Shown here: piece after piece, positions 47,657-55,531 of the stretch
Numbering within the stretch: the first letter of the stretch is position 1
How the letters are laid out: each line of letters starts with the position of its first letter
Assembly (NCBI RefSeq): GCF_013044515.1
Contig: NZ_JABEPR010000002.1
Coordinates: 248,001-312,000, forward strand
Direction of reading: 5' to 3'
Origin: Sphingomonas sp. ID1715
Lineage (GTDB): Bacteria > Pseudomonadota > Alphaproteobacteria > Sphingomonadales > Sphingomonadaceae
DNA: 64,000 nucleotides
Position numbers and translations under genes: made by a program
Notes under the pieces: generated by a model
Seen by the model: the letters and a program-made list of their open reading frames with translations, nothing else
What the model was told of the DNA's origin: nothing
Databases searched by the model: none

Positions 47657-50131
47657 TCAGTCCTGCCCTTGCGGCGCTGGTCGGTCAATCCGGCGTTGCG
47701 GCAGCGCAAAGAAGAGTTTGCGGACCGACAGCCTGACCGTGCGGCCGAGCGGATCGAGCAGGTCCGGCTGATAATTGATCGGCGTCGTGCCGGTCACGTC
47801 GCGGACGCGCTGGCGTTCGTTGAACAGATTGTCCACCGACAGCGTCACGCGGGTCCCGCGCAGCCAGGGATGATCAACGACCAGATTGGGCATGTTGCCG
47901 AGATTGGCGAACAGCCGGAAGTCGACCGTGGTCAGGTCGCCGAAGCGCAGCCGGTCGGTGGCGAGGCCGGTCGCGCCCTCCACCGTCGTGCCGCTCTGCC
48001 AATTGGCGCTGAGGCGCGCGCCAAGGCCGTTGCGGGTGATGCCGGCCTGCGCCTCGAGTTCGTGCCGCGGCTGCCCGCCGCCCCGACCCAGCGTGCCGCC
48101 GTTCAGCCGGTCGATCAGCGGACCGCCGGGGGCGACGAGCACTTCGTCCTTGAAATGCCAAGTGTGATAAAGCGCAAACTGTAGCCGCCCGCCGCCAAAG
48201 CCGCCGCCCCCGCCACCAAAGCGTCCGCCACCGCCGCGCCCTTCGCCGCGCGGCCGGTCGCCGGCACCGGATCCGCGGGGTCCGCCGGCACTCGCTCCCC
48301 CCGGCCCGCCCGGCCGTCCGAACGGCAGGCGTCCGGCAGCAGCCAAGGCGCGGAACTGTTCGGCCGTGCTGTCCTGAATGCGCTTCGAGAAGTTGATGCC
48401 CCAGCGCAGCTGCTCGGTGCTTTCGCGGAAGAAGTTGACCGGGCGCGTATCGATCTGGACCAGCTCGCCATTGGCGTCGCGCAGGAAGCGGTCGGGAAAG
48501 GCCGCCTGCAGCTGCGCGGTCGGGAAGGACAGGCCGCCGATCGCGTTACGCGTGCGGCTGTTGGTATAGGTCGCAACGATACTCAGGTCGGTCTCGCTGA
48601 ACGGCCGTAGCGTTCCGCCGATTTTCCACACGCGGCGATCATCGGCGAGCAGGTTTGGATTGCCGCCGCCGATCTGGGTGACGATCGCATCCCGGTTACG
48701 GACGAGGTCGAACACGCGCACGCCCGGCGTCACGATGGTGGGATTGCCGAGCTGCTGCGCGGTCGGCGCGCCCTCTTCCTTGGTGTAAGAGGCGACGATG
48801 CTGAGCGGGCGAATGGGCGACCAGGTCGTTCCGGCGCCCCAGCTGGTCAGCGTGCCGAAATCGCTCAGCCGCTGCACCTCGACATTGCCGTTCAGGGACA
48901 GGTTGCCGAGGAAGGCGAGCACGTCGCGGTCGCGGCTCGCGATCGGCACGTCGACATTGATCTGGCCGCCACCGATATCGCGATGCACGTCACCCTGCCG
49001 CAACGCGCCGGCGCGGAGCGAGCGGCTTTCGAAATCGGCGGTCGAGGCATTGAGGCGCAGGGTGGTGGAAACCGGGCCAGCAGGCAGCGTCAGCGGCTGG
49101 CCGTTGACGGTGAAGTCGCCGCCCAACTGGCTGGCCACGGACCGCGCGCGATCGGCGGTGACATTGGTCTCCGTCTCTGTCTCGGTGCGGTCATAGGCGC
49201 CGGTAAAGGTCCATTGCCAGCCGGAGACCGCACCATTGAGCGTGGTCGCGAGCCGGGTGTTCAGCGAGTCATTGTCCTGCACGATCGGGGAATTCTGGCC
49301 GGTCGCCGACAGGCCCAACAGGCTGCGGCTGTCGTCATATTGCACCCGGCCATTGACCGTCGCCGACACGCCCTCCGCGATCGATCGGGCGTAGACCGCA
49401 TTGAGCGACGCGCTGTCCGACGAGGGCAGCAGCGTCCGGAACTCGGTGCCGCCCGCGATATCGCGCTGACTTTCGAGCAGCCGCGCGGAGCGCTCGTAAT
49501 TGCCGCTGACCGTCAGCCTGCCTTCGGGCATGATGCGCAGCCAATTGACCTGCGCCTCGGGGCTGTTCGCGCCGCCGTCGGTGGCGATGCGGTCGCTCAG
49601 CTCCACCGTGGTCGCGCGGAAGCGGCGGCGCAGCACGATGTTCACCACCTTCTGATTGGCGGTGTAGCCATATTTGAGCGCCACTTCTTCGGGCAGGATG
49701 TCGACCCGCTGGATTGCTTCGGTCGGCAGGTCGCGGATCTCGCTAAACCCGGAAATGCGCTGGCCGTTCAGCAGCACCACCTGTGCATTGCGGTCACGCC
49801 CGCGCGCGGTCGCGATCTGAGGTGCGAGTTCGCTCAACAGCTCGGCGACCGAGTTGACGCCGTAGGAGCGGATGTCGGCGGGGGTGAGCTGCACTTCCGG
49901 CCGGATGTCGCCGATCACCGCACCGCGTTCCCGCTGGCCGACGACGACGATCTCCTCCTCGCCATCCGCATATTCATCGGTCGCGGCCTGCCCTGCCGCC
50001 TGTGCGTTAGCCGTTGCTTCGGCGGGTGCGGGTGCAACCGCCTGAGGCGGGGTCTGCACCGGCTCCTGCGCCCATGCGGGCATGGCAACACTCGCCAGCA
50101 GAACCGGCATAAGCGACACACGAGCGACCAT
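47657..50131 (-). CDS. TonB-dependent receptor-like outer-membrane protein with Gly/Arg-rich insert
   Basis: An 824-residue protein from the ATG at 50131 (GGGAAAGCAAAG upstream), with signal peptide MVARVSLMPVLLASVAMPAWAQ. After a Pro/Ala linker and acidic segment (DEYADGEEEIVVVGQRERG, TonB-box-like EEIVVVG) comes a plug domain: YGVNSVAELLSELAPQI, VVLLNGQRISGFSEIRDLPTEAIQRVDILPEEVALKYGY. The remainder is a long beta-barrel with TLSVDNLFNERQRVRDVTG near the end. Around residues 620-665 lies a glycine/arginine-rich, low-complexity insert (RPGGPGGASAGG, GGRFGGGGGGFGGGR), probably an extracellular loop. The substrate is unknown and no catabolic genes adjoin. It ends seven bases from the tRNA gene. 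Confidence 0.87.
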   Translation of the reverse strand: MVARVSLMPVLLASVAMPAWAQEPVQTPPQAVAPAPAEATANAQAAGQAATDEYADGEEEIVVVGQRERGAVIGDIRPEVQLTPADIRSYGVNSVAELLSELAPQIATARGRDRNAQVVLLNGQRISGFSEIRDLPTEAIQRVDILPEEVALKYGYTANQKVVNIVLRRRFRATTVELSDRIATDGGANSPEAQVNWLRIMPEGRLTVSGNYERSARLLESQRDIAGGTEFRTLLPSSDSASLNAVYARSIAEGVSATVNGRVQYDDSRSLLGLSATGQNSPIVQDNDSLNTRLATTLNGAVSGWQWTFTGAYDRTETETETNVTADRARSVASQLGGDFTVNGQPLTLPAGPVSTTLRLNASTADFESRSLRAGALRQGDVHRDIGGGQINVDVPIASRDRDVLAFLGNLSLNGNVEVQRLSDFGTLTSWGAGTTWSPIRPLSIVASYTKEEGAPTAQQLGNPTIVTPGVRVFDLVRNRDAIVTQIGGGNPNLLADDRRVWKIGGTLRPFSETDLSIVATYTNSRTRNAIGGLSFPTAQLQAAFPDRFLRDANGELVQIDTRPVNFFRESTEQLRWGINFSKRIQDSTAEQFRALAAAGRLPFGRPGGPGGASAGGPRGSGAGDRPRGEGRGGGGRFGGGGGGFGGGRLQFALYHTWHFKDEVLVAPGGPLIDRLNGGTLGRGGGQPRHELEAQAGITRNGLGARLSANWQSGTTVEGATGLATDRLRFGDLTTVDFRLFANLGNMPNLVVDHPWLRGTRVTLSVDNLFNERQRVRDVTGTTPINYQPDLLDPLGRTVRLSVRKLFFALPQRRIDRPAPQGQD

Positions 50132-50213
50132 TCTTTGCTTTCCCGAAACGACTGGAGCTGCCGCCATTGGCGCGGCTTCGCTGAACCGGGGCTGTAAACC
50201 CCGGCCGGGAAGA

Positions 50214-50657
50214 TCAGTTGCGCTGGTCGGGCGGGACTATGGGGAATGGCAGCGGCGCGACCGCGATCCCTTCGTCGGCCAGCGCCGCGGCCTCGGTGGG
50301 GGTCGCCTCGCCATGAATGGTGCGGTGTTCGGTCTCACCCAAATGGATCGCGCGCGCCTCGTCGGCAAAGCGGCGGCCGACCCATTCCGACTTTTCCAGC
50401 ATCCTGGCCTGGAGCTGCGCCATGGCGGTCAGCATCGCCTTGACCTCCGGCGTGGGGCTCGTCGCGACGGGAAGGGGCGCGTCCTCGACCACTTTGCTGC
50501 CAAGCCGAGGCGCCATCACCGCCTTGCCGATTTCCACATCGCCACAGATCGGACACTGGATCAGGCCGCGACCGCGCTGATCCTCGTAATCGGTGCTGGA
50601 GCCGAACCACGCCTCGAACACATGGGCGCGGCCGCATTTCAGGTCGAAAACGATCAT
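50214..50657 (-). CDS. DUF1178 family protein
   Basis: A 147-residue protein from the ATG at 50657; the longer frame to 50915 is antisense to the hydrolase. It begins MIVFDLKCGRAHVFEAWFGSS followed by DYEDQRGRGLIQCPICGD, the DUF1178 start, with a CPxCG zinc-binding half-site and an upstream Cys in DLKCG. Function is unknown; the gene is conserved in alphaproteobacteria next to a carbon-nitrogen hydrolase and glutaredoxin, as here, and overlaps the hydrolase stop by four bases. Confidence 0.9.
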   Translation of the reverse strand: MIVFDLKCGRAHVFEAWFGSSTDYEDQRGRGLIQCPICGDVEIGKAVMAPRLGSKVVEDAPLPVATSPTPEVKAMLTAMAQLQARMLEKSEWVGRRFADEARAIHLGETEHRTIHGEATPTEAAALADEGIAVAPLPFPIVPPDQRN

Positions 50658-51475
50658 GCGGCGGAAAGGGCGGGGATAGGCCGGCGATGGCGCAGCGCCG
50701 GGACGCGCGCGCGGACTTCTTCCACTTGGGCCAGATCGAGATCGACGAAGCCGAGCCCCGGCTCCGGCCCCAAATCGAGCAGCACTTCGCCCCATGGGCT
50801 GACGGCCAGCGAATGGCCGAAAGTGTCGCGGCCATCTTGATGGTGACCCGCCTGGGCCGCAGCCACGACGAACACGCCCGCTTCGATCGCGCGGGCGCGG
50901 AGCAGCACGTGCCAATGCGCCTGGCCGGTCGGCACGGTGAAGGCGGCGGGAATGGTGAGGATCGCGGCTCCGGCGTCGGTCAGGACGCGGTACAGGTCGG
51001 GAAAGCGAATATCATAGCAGATGCTGAGGCCCAACTTGCCCCAGGGCGTGTCGGCCGCCACCGCCCGCGCGCCGCGCGCATAGACTGCGGATTCGCGCCA
51101 GCTCTCGCCGGTGGCGAGATCGACATCGAAAAGATGGATCTTGTCGTAACGCGCCCCGATCGCGCCGGCTGGATCGATCAGGAAGCCGCGGTTGAGCCGC
51201 ATGCCGTCCTCTCCGGCTAGCGCCAGCGAGCCGAGATGCACCCACAAGCCCGCGTCCGCGGCTGCCTGTCGAACGGCCGCGAGCGTCTCATCCTCGGCTT
51301 CGGTGCGCAGATGCTCTCCGGAGCGTTCACGGTTCCGATCGAGCAGGTTCGACATTTCGGGGGTGAACAGCATGTCCGCGCCGTGCGCCCGCGCGTCCCT
51401 GACCGCATCGACGATCGTGCGTGCGTTGGCGGCCGGGTCGATGCCCGACTGCATCTGCAGAATGGCGGCGCGCAT
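50654..51475 (-). CDS. Carbon-nitrogen hydrolase (Nit1/Nit2-type amidase)
   Basis: A 273-residue nitrilase-superfamily member. The catalytic triad is visible as Glu in MLFTPEMSNLLDR (about residue 40), Lys in RYDKIHLFDVDL (about 113) and Cys in LSICYDIRFPDLYR (about 150). The length and the KIHLFDVD context match the Nit/omega-amidase and deaminated-glutathione amidase group, which repairs or salvages small amides in the cytoplasm. Gene order with glutaredoxin supports a glutathione-related amidase, though this is inference. Overlaps the DUF1178 start. Confidence 0.9.
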   Translation of the reverse strand: MRAAILQMQSGIDPAANARTIVDAVRDARAHGADMLFTPEMSNLLDRNRERSGEHLRTEAEDETLAAVRQAAADAGLWVHLGSLALAGEDGMRLNRGFLIDPAGAIGARYDKIHLFDVDLATGESWRESAVYARGARAVAADTPWGKLGLSICYDIRFPDLYRVLTDAGAAILTIPAAFTVPTGQAHWHVLLRARAIEAGVFVVAAAQAGHHQDGRDTFGHSLAVSPWGEVLLDLGPEPGLGFVDLDLAQVEEVRARVPALRHRRPIPALSAA

Positions 51476-51483
51476 GCGGGTCG

Positions 51484-51744
51484 TCAGGCCGCCTGCAGCA
51501 ATGGGTCGAGGCCGCCCCGCGCATCGAGCGCGGCAAGGTCGTCCGAACCACCGATATGCTGTCCGTCGATGAAGATCTGGGGCACCGTCGTGCGGCCGTT
51601 CGAGCGCTGCAGCATCTCCGTGCGCTGCGGGCCGCCTAAGGTGATGTCATATTCCTCATAGGCCGCGCCCTTGCCGTCCAGCAGCCGCTTGGCGCGGTAG
51701 CAATAGGGGCACCCGAACTTCGTGTAGATCTCGACCTTCGCCAC
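51484..51744 (-). CDS. grxC: Glutaredoxin 3
   Basis: An 86-residue thioredoxin-fold protein with the dithiol active site CPYC in KFGCPYCYRAKRLLDGKG, a TVP cis-Pro segment (GRTTVPQIFIDGQHIGGSDDL) and the GG glutathione-binding motif. The GTG at 51744 is chosen because AGGGAGA lies just upstream; a TTG five codons earlier would overlap the ComF stop. It reduces disulfides with glutathione in the cytoplasm. Part of the conserved ComF / GrxC / hydrolase / DUF1178 run. Confidence 0.93.
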   Translation of the reverse strand: MAKVEIYTKFGCPYCYRAKRLLDGKGAAYEEYDITLGGPQRTEMLQRSNGRTTVPQIFIDGQHIGGSDDLAALDARGGLDPLLQAA

Positions 51745-51755
51745 CAGTGTCTCCC

Positions 51756-52517
51756 TCAATCCAATCCGTCGCCCAAGGCCGCGCCGTCGTCAACGTGCGA
51801 CCCGAGCACGCGCGCCCAGCACAGCACGACCACCTGCGCCGCCCCGGCCCGCTTCAGCGCCGCCGCACAACCATTCGCGGTCGCGCCGCTGGTATAGACA
51901 TCGTCCACCAGCAACACGCTCCGGCCCTGCAGCACCGGTCTGGCTTCAGATGGGACGGCAAAGGCGCCGCGCAAGGTGCGTGCTCGTACAAGCCGCCCGA
52001 GGCCGCCCAGCATCGGGGTGGCCTTGCGCCGTTCCAGCAGGTCGGTACGCAACTCCAGACCTGTCCGCCGCGCCACTTCTTGAGCGACCAGCGCCGACTG
52101 GTTGAAGCCGCGGCGCCAGATGCGCCAGCGATGGAGCGGCACCGGCACCAGCAACGCTTTTGGCTCCGCGGGGGCGATGCGGGACAGGTGGGCGCCGATG
52201 ATGCGGGCCATGCCGATGCGCCGGCCGTGCTTCAGCTTCAGCACCAGGGCGCGGGCAACCTCGCCATAGGCGACGGCAGCCCGCACACCATCATGGCGCG
52301 GCGGCTGCGCCAGGCAGGCGGCGCAGCGAGCATCCTCGCCCTGGTCCTGCTCGAACGGCAGCCCGCATCCGGCGCATGCCGGCCCGGCGAGAAAGTCGAG
52401 CCGCGACCAGCACGGCACGCAGAAACTCCCCTGCCCCGCCACGATCGCCCCACACGAAGCGCAGCGCGGCGGCAGCGCGAAATCGAGCGCGAAGCGGAAC
52501 GGCGCGGCGAAGTTCAC
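51756..52517 (-). CDS. ComF family phosphoribosyltransferase-like protein
   Basis: A 253-residue protein, GTG start at 52517. The N-terminal zinc region has four CxxC-like pairs (PPRCASCGAIV, SFCVPCWSRL, PACAGCGLPF, ARCAACLAQPP). The C-terminal phosphoribosyltransferase fold has VPVPLHRWRIWRRGFNQSALVAQEVAR and the PRPP loop VLLVDDVYTSGATANG. ComF homologues assist DNA uptake in competent species, but in non-competent bacteria their role is uncertain. It heads the minus-strand run and is divergent from the methyltransferase gene. Confidence 0.9.
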   Translation of the reverse strand: MNFAAPFRFALDFALPPRCASCGAIVAGQGSFCVPCWSRLDFLAGPACAGCGLPFEQDQGEDARCAACLAQPPRHDGVRAAVAYGEVARALVLKLKHGRRIGMARIIGAHLSRIAPAEPKALLVPVPLHRWRIWRRGFNQSALVAQEVARRTGLELRTDLLERRKATPMLGGLGRLVRARTLRGAFAVPSEARPVLQGRSVLLVDDVYTSGATANGCAAALKRAGAAQVVVLCWARVLGSHVDDGAALGDGLD

Positions 52518-52581
52518 ATTGGCTTTGTCACTCGTCCGCGGTGATTAGACAAGCGCGGCCCATGCCCTATGGGGAGGCCTG

Positions 52582-53433
52582 ATGAGCGCTCCCGAGATCT
52601 TCGATCGCCGCCGCCGGCGTCTCCGGCGTGATCGGATCGCCCCCGCATTCGGCGAGCACGACTTTCTTCACGCCCGGATGATTGACGAGACACTCGACCG
52701 ACTGACGAGCGTACAACGGTCGTTCGGGCGCGCGCTCGATCTCGGCTGTCTGGACGGCAAGCTTGGCGCAGCCCTGCGCGCACAGGGCGTCGAGGTGATC
52801 TCGGCCGATCCGGGCTTCCGCTTCGCGCACGCCGCCGGCGGCGTGCAGTGCGATGAGGATCGGCTGCCCTTCGCCGATCAGAGCTTCGATCTGGTGCTGG
52901 CCTGCGGCGGCATCGATCAGGTGAACGACTTGCCTGGAGCCCTCACGCTGATCCGGCGCGTCCTGCGGCCTGACGGGCTGTTTATGGGCGCATTCCTTGG
53001 GGCGGGCAGCCTGCCGCGACTGCGCGCCGCCCTGCTCGGCTCGGAAGAGCGCGCCGTGGCCCGCCTCCACCCGCAGATTGACGTGCGCTCCGCCGGCGAC
53101 CTGCTCGCCCGCGCCGGCTTCGCGCTTCCGGTGGCAGACGGCGAGCGGGTCTCGATACGCTATGGCTCGCTTTTCGGGCTACTGCGCGACTTACGGGGCG
53201 CGGGTGCGACGAGCCTGCTCGCGGGTCCGGTGACACTTCTGAGCCGTGCCGCGCTGGCCGCAGCCGCCGCTCGCTTCGCGGCCGACGCCGATGCGGACGG
53301 CAAGACCGCGGAGACCATCGAGATCGTGCATCTGCTCGGCTGGGCGCCGGCGCCGAGCCAGCCCCAGCCGGCACGGCGCGGCAGTGCCTCAGCCTCGCTG
53401 GCCGACGCGCTGCGGCGCCCTAAGCAGGGCTGA
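52582..53433 (+). CDS. SAM-dependent methyltransferase (NDUFAF5/BioC-like)
   Basis: A 283-residue class I methyltransferase with GGGGAGG before its ATG. It starts PEIFDRRRRRLRRDRIAP, typical of the alphaproteobacterial NDUFAF5-like group, then FGRALDLGCLDGKLGAAL (SAM motif I) and DEDRLPFADQSFDLVLACGGIDQVNDLPGAL, RVLRPDGLFMGAFLG. Mitochondrial NDUFAF5 hydroxylates an arginine of complex I; bacterial members are unassigned. Its last 45 bases overlap the convergent MutT gene. Confidence 0.88.
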   Translation: MSAPEIFDRRRRRLRRDRIAPAFGEHDFLHARMIDETLDRLTSVQRSFGRALDLGCLDGKLGAALRAQGVEVISADPGFRFAHAAGGVQCDEDRLPFADQSFDLVLACGGIDQVNDLPGALTLIRRVLRPDGLFMGAFLGAGSLPRLRAALLGSEERAVARLHPQIDVRSAGDLLARAGFALPVADGERVSIRYGSLFGLLRDLRGAGATSLLAGPVTLLSRAALAAAAARFAADADADGKTAETIEIVHLLGWAPAPSQPQPARRGSASASLADALRRPKQG

Positions 53434-53820
53434 CAAGGATAGGACCAAGGGCAGGTCGGCAGGCGGCATCGGCAGCTGATGCATGTCGTCGACGTGGACC
53501 CAGCGCACCTCGCTCGCCTCGAGCGCGCGCGGCACGCCGGTCCACGCAGTAGTCGTGAACAGCAGCAGCAAGAGGTGCCGGTCGCCCAGCGCTTCGCTAG
53601 CGAAGGCAGCCGGAAAGAGCGCGTGAGGCGCGACCGTGATGCCCAGTTCCTCTTCCAGCTCGCGCGCCAGCGCGACCTCCGGCGTTTCGCCGGGATCGAC
53701 CTTGCCGCCTGGAAATTCCCACAACCCATTCATCGACTTACCCGGTGGGCGCTGCTGGAGCAGGATGTGTCCGTCTGGGCCGATCAGTGCGGCCGCGACG
53801 ACCGTGAGGAGCTGGGGCAT
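53389..53820 (-). CDS. mutT: MutT-type Nudix hydrolase (8-oxo-dGTP diphosphatase)
   Basis: A 143-residue Nudix enzyme. The Nudix box is GKVDPGETPEVALARELEEELGI with the REL-x-EE core, and the start QLLTVVAAALIGPDGHILLQQRPPGKSMNGLWEFPGG is the MutT hallmark (substrate-contact WEFPGG). It hydrolyses oxidised dGTP, preventing A:T to C:G transversions. Convergent with, and overlapping by 45 bases, the methyltransferase gene. Intact. Confidence 0.92.
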   Translation of the reverse strand: MPQLLTVVAAALIGPDGHILLQQRPPGKSMNGLWEFPGGKVDPGETPEVALARELEEELGITVAPHALFPAAFASEALGDRHLLLLLFTTTAWTGVPRALEASEVRWVHVDDMHQLPMPPADLPLVLSLSALLRAPQRVGQRG

Positions 53821-53879
53821 AAGTCTTCCTTAACCTCCTCCGTGTCAGGAAACGACTGCTTTGCACGGACGGGGACGGC

Positions 53880-54053
53880 GTGATCATCAGGTTTTTCCGC
53901 AGGTTCATGGCCTCCGCCAAGGGCGCGACCGCCATCGAATACGGGCTGATCCTGGCCCTCATCGTGCTTGCCGCGATGGTCGCGCTGATGACGCTTGCCG
54001 ACACCACGATCGGCATGTGGGACAATGTCGCCGAAAACGTGCTCGCGCACTGA
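53880..54053 (+). CDS. Flp/Fap-type pilin (first copy)
   Basis: A 57-residue pilin from a GTG at 53880 (GGGGAC upstream). After a basic leader (IIRFFRRFMASAKG) comes the class IVb prepilin signature GATAIEYGLILALIVLAAMVALMTLADT, with Glu5 relative to cleavage and a single long hydrophobic helix. Cleavage by a TadV-type prepilin peptidase would fall after the Gly of AKG. Flp pilins build Tad pili for surface adhesion; no tad assembly genes are in the window. Confidence 0.85.
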   Translation: MIIRFFRRFMASAKGATAIEYGLILALIVLAAMVALMTLADTTIGMWDNVAENVLAH

Positions 54054-54262
54054 TCTCCCGCAAGCATTCACCAACAAGTTCGGCACCCAGGCATCGGCAC
54101 CTGCAGGCTCATTCAAATAGTGCAAAAGCAGCTGATTTGGTTAACCCTTCGGTTGCCAGCGTTCGTTTAGATTTTCGAAACTCCTCCCCTGTAATCCGGA
54201 GTCGTTGATCTTGGGACGGGCAGTCGGGTCAACGGGGTAGAACTGGACCAAGGAGACACATT

Positions 54263-54430
54263 GTGCAGAAGCTGCGCACCATCATTCGGAATTCGAAGGG
54301 CGCCACCGCGATCGAATACGGCCTCATCGCCGCGCTGATCGCCGTAGCCGCGATCACCGCCATGAGCTCGCTCGGCGGCAAGGTCGGCACGACCTTCAAC
54401 AACGTGTCGGCGAACATGAAGGTCAGCTAA
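54263..54430 (+). CDS. Flp/Fap-type pilin (second copy)
   Basis: A 55-residue pilin, GTG start at 54263 with AGGAGA eight bases upstream. The leader QKLRTIIRNSKG is followed by ATAIEYGLIAALIAVAAITAMSSLGGK, the Flp signature, and a short tail (FNNVSANMKVS). It is closer to the canonical Flp sequence (AIEYGLIAALIAV) than the first copy, and has the better ribosome-binding site and its own terminator, so it is probably the main pilin. Confidence 0.9.
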   Translation: MQKLRTIIRNSKGATAIEYGLIAALIAVAAITAMSSLGGKVGTTFNNVSANMKVS

Positions 54431-54455
54431 GACCTTCGTTCCCAAACGCTTCGGA

Positions 54456-54487
54456 GGGGCGGCGAGCTACGGTTCGCCGCCCCTTTT
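54456..54487 (+). terminator. Intrinsic terminator after the second Flp pilin
   Basis: GGGGCGGCGA (54456-54465) and TCGCCGCCCC (54474-54483) form a perfect 10-bp stem with an 8-base loop, followed by TTTT. It begins 25 bases after the pilin stop and ends just before the LacI-family gene. Confidence 0.85.
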
Positions 54488-54541
54488 GCTATGTATGACA
54501 AGGCTGGACAGACGCCGCCGCCCTCCCCCACAACAGCGGTC

Positions 54542-55531
54542 ATGCGGGCCAACATCAAAGACGTCAGCCAGGCCGCGGGGGTGTCGATCAAGACGGTGTC
54601 CCGCGTCATCAACAACGAGCGCTACGTCCGCCCGGCCACGCGCGCCAAGGTCGAGGCCGCAATGGCCGCGCTCGGCTTTCAGCCCAGCTATGCGGCGCGT
54701 GCGCTCGCCGGCGGCAAGTCGTTCCAGATCGCGCTCGTCTGCAGCAATCCCGGCCCCTATTATCTGCACGGCCTGATCGGCGGCTTGCGGGGCCCCTGCG
54801 CCGATGCCGGCGTGCGCCTGATCGTCCATGCCTACGAGACGGACACCGAAGCGCTCGGCGCGGACGTCCTGAGCTTCTTCCGCCAAATGAAGCTCGATGG
54901 CGCGATTCTCACCCCGCCGATCGCCGACAATGCACCGGTGCTCGACCATCTGGAGCAGGCGGGCACCCCCTATGTCCGCATCTCGCCGGCGCGCGAGCTC
55001 GACCGCGGCGCCTCCGTCGCGATCGACAATCATGGTGCGGCGCGCGCGATGACCCGGCGCCTGATCGATCTCGGCCACCGGCGCATTGGCTTCGTGATCG
55101 GCCATGCCGGGTACCCGGTCAGCGAGCAACGGCTCGAAGGCTATATGGATGCCCTGCGCGAATCCGGCATTCCGCTCGACGGCAGCCTGCTGAAGCAGGG
55201 CGCGTTCGACTTCCAGTCGGGCGCGGCGGCGGCGGAAGAGCTGCTCGGCAACCGCCATGCACCCACCGCGATCTTCGCCAGTTCGGACGACATGGCCGCA
55301 GGCGTGCTTAGCGTTGCGCACCGCCTGGGGCTGAAGGTGCCCGACCAGCTGTCGATCGCCGGCTTCGACGATACTGATCTGGCCAGCCTCGTCTGGCCGC
55401 CTCTCACTACCATTCGCCAGCCGATCCGCGCCATGGCGGCGAAAGCGGCCGCGCTGCTGTTCGAAGGCGCGGAGGAACGCGTCGTGCTCCCCGCCGACCT
55501 GATCGAGCGGGCCTCGACCGCGCGTGCCTAA
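54542..55531 (+). CDS. LacI-family transcriptional regulator
   Basis: A 329-residue repressor from the ATG at 54542 (MRANIKDVSQAAGVSIKTVSRVINNERYV); a start at 54491 would add 17 low-complexity residues. The N-terminal helix-turn-helix and hinge (TRAKVEAAMAALGFQPSYAARAL) contact a TG...CG...CA palindrome. The sugar-binding domain has DGAILTPPIADNAPVLDHL, SVAIDNHGAARAMTRRLIDLGHRRIGFVIGH, PTAIFASSDDMAAGVLSVAHRLGLKVPDQLSIAGFDDT. It is convergent with the MFS gene of the TonB-receptor operon; matching operators lie at 59867 and 61892. Confidence 0.9.
   Translation: MRANIKDVSQAAGVSIKTVSRVINNERYVRPATRAKVEAAMAALGFQPSYAARALAGGKSFQIALVCSNPGPYYLHGLIGGLRGPCADAGVRLIVHAYETDTEALGADVLSFFRQMKLDGAILTPPIADNAPVLDHLEQAGTPYVRISPARELDRGASVAIDNHGAARAMTRRLIDLGHRRIGFVIGHAGYPVSEQRLEGYMDALRESGIPLDGSLLKQGAFDFQSGAAAAEELLGNRHAPTAIFASSDDMAAGVLSVAHRLGLKVPDQLSIAGFDDTDLASLVWPPLTTIRQPIRAMAAKAAALLFEGAEERVVLPADLIERASTARA

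Noticed and set aside
47458-47736. 92-codon plus-strand frame crossing the tRNA
   Set aside because: It overlaps the recombinase gene and the tRNA-Arg cloverleaf and resembles the common spurious product translated across tRNA genes.
54140-54160. TTAACCCTTCGGTTGCC upstream of the second Flp pilin as a CtrA box
   Set aside because: The second half-site is GTTG instead of TTAA, so it does not meet the TTAA-N7-TTAA consensus.
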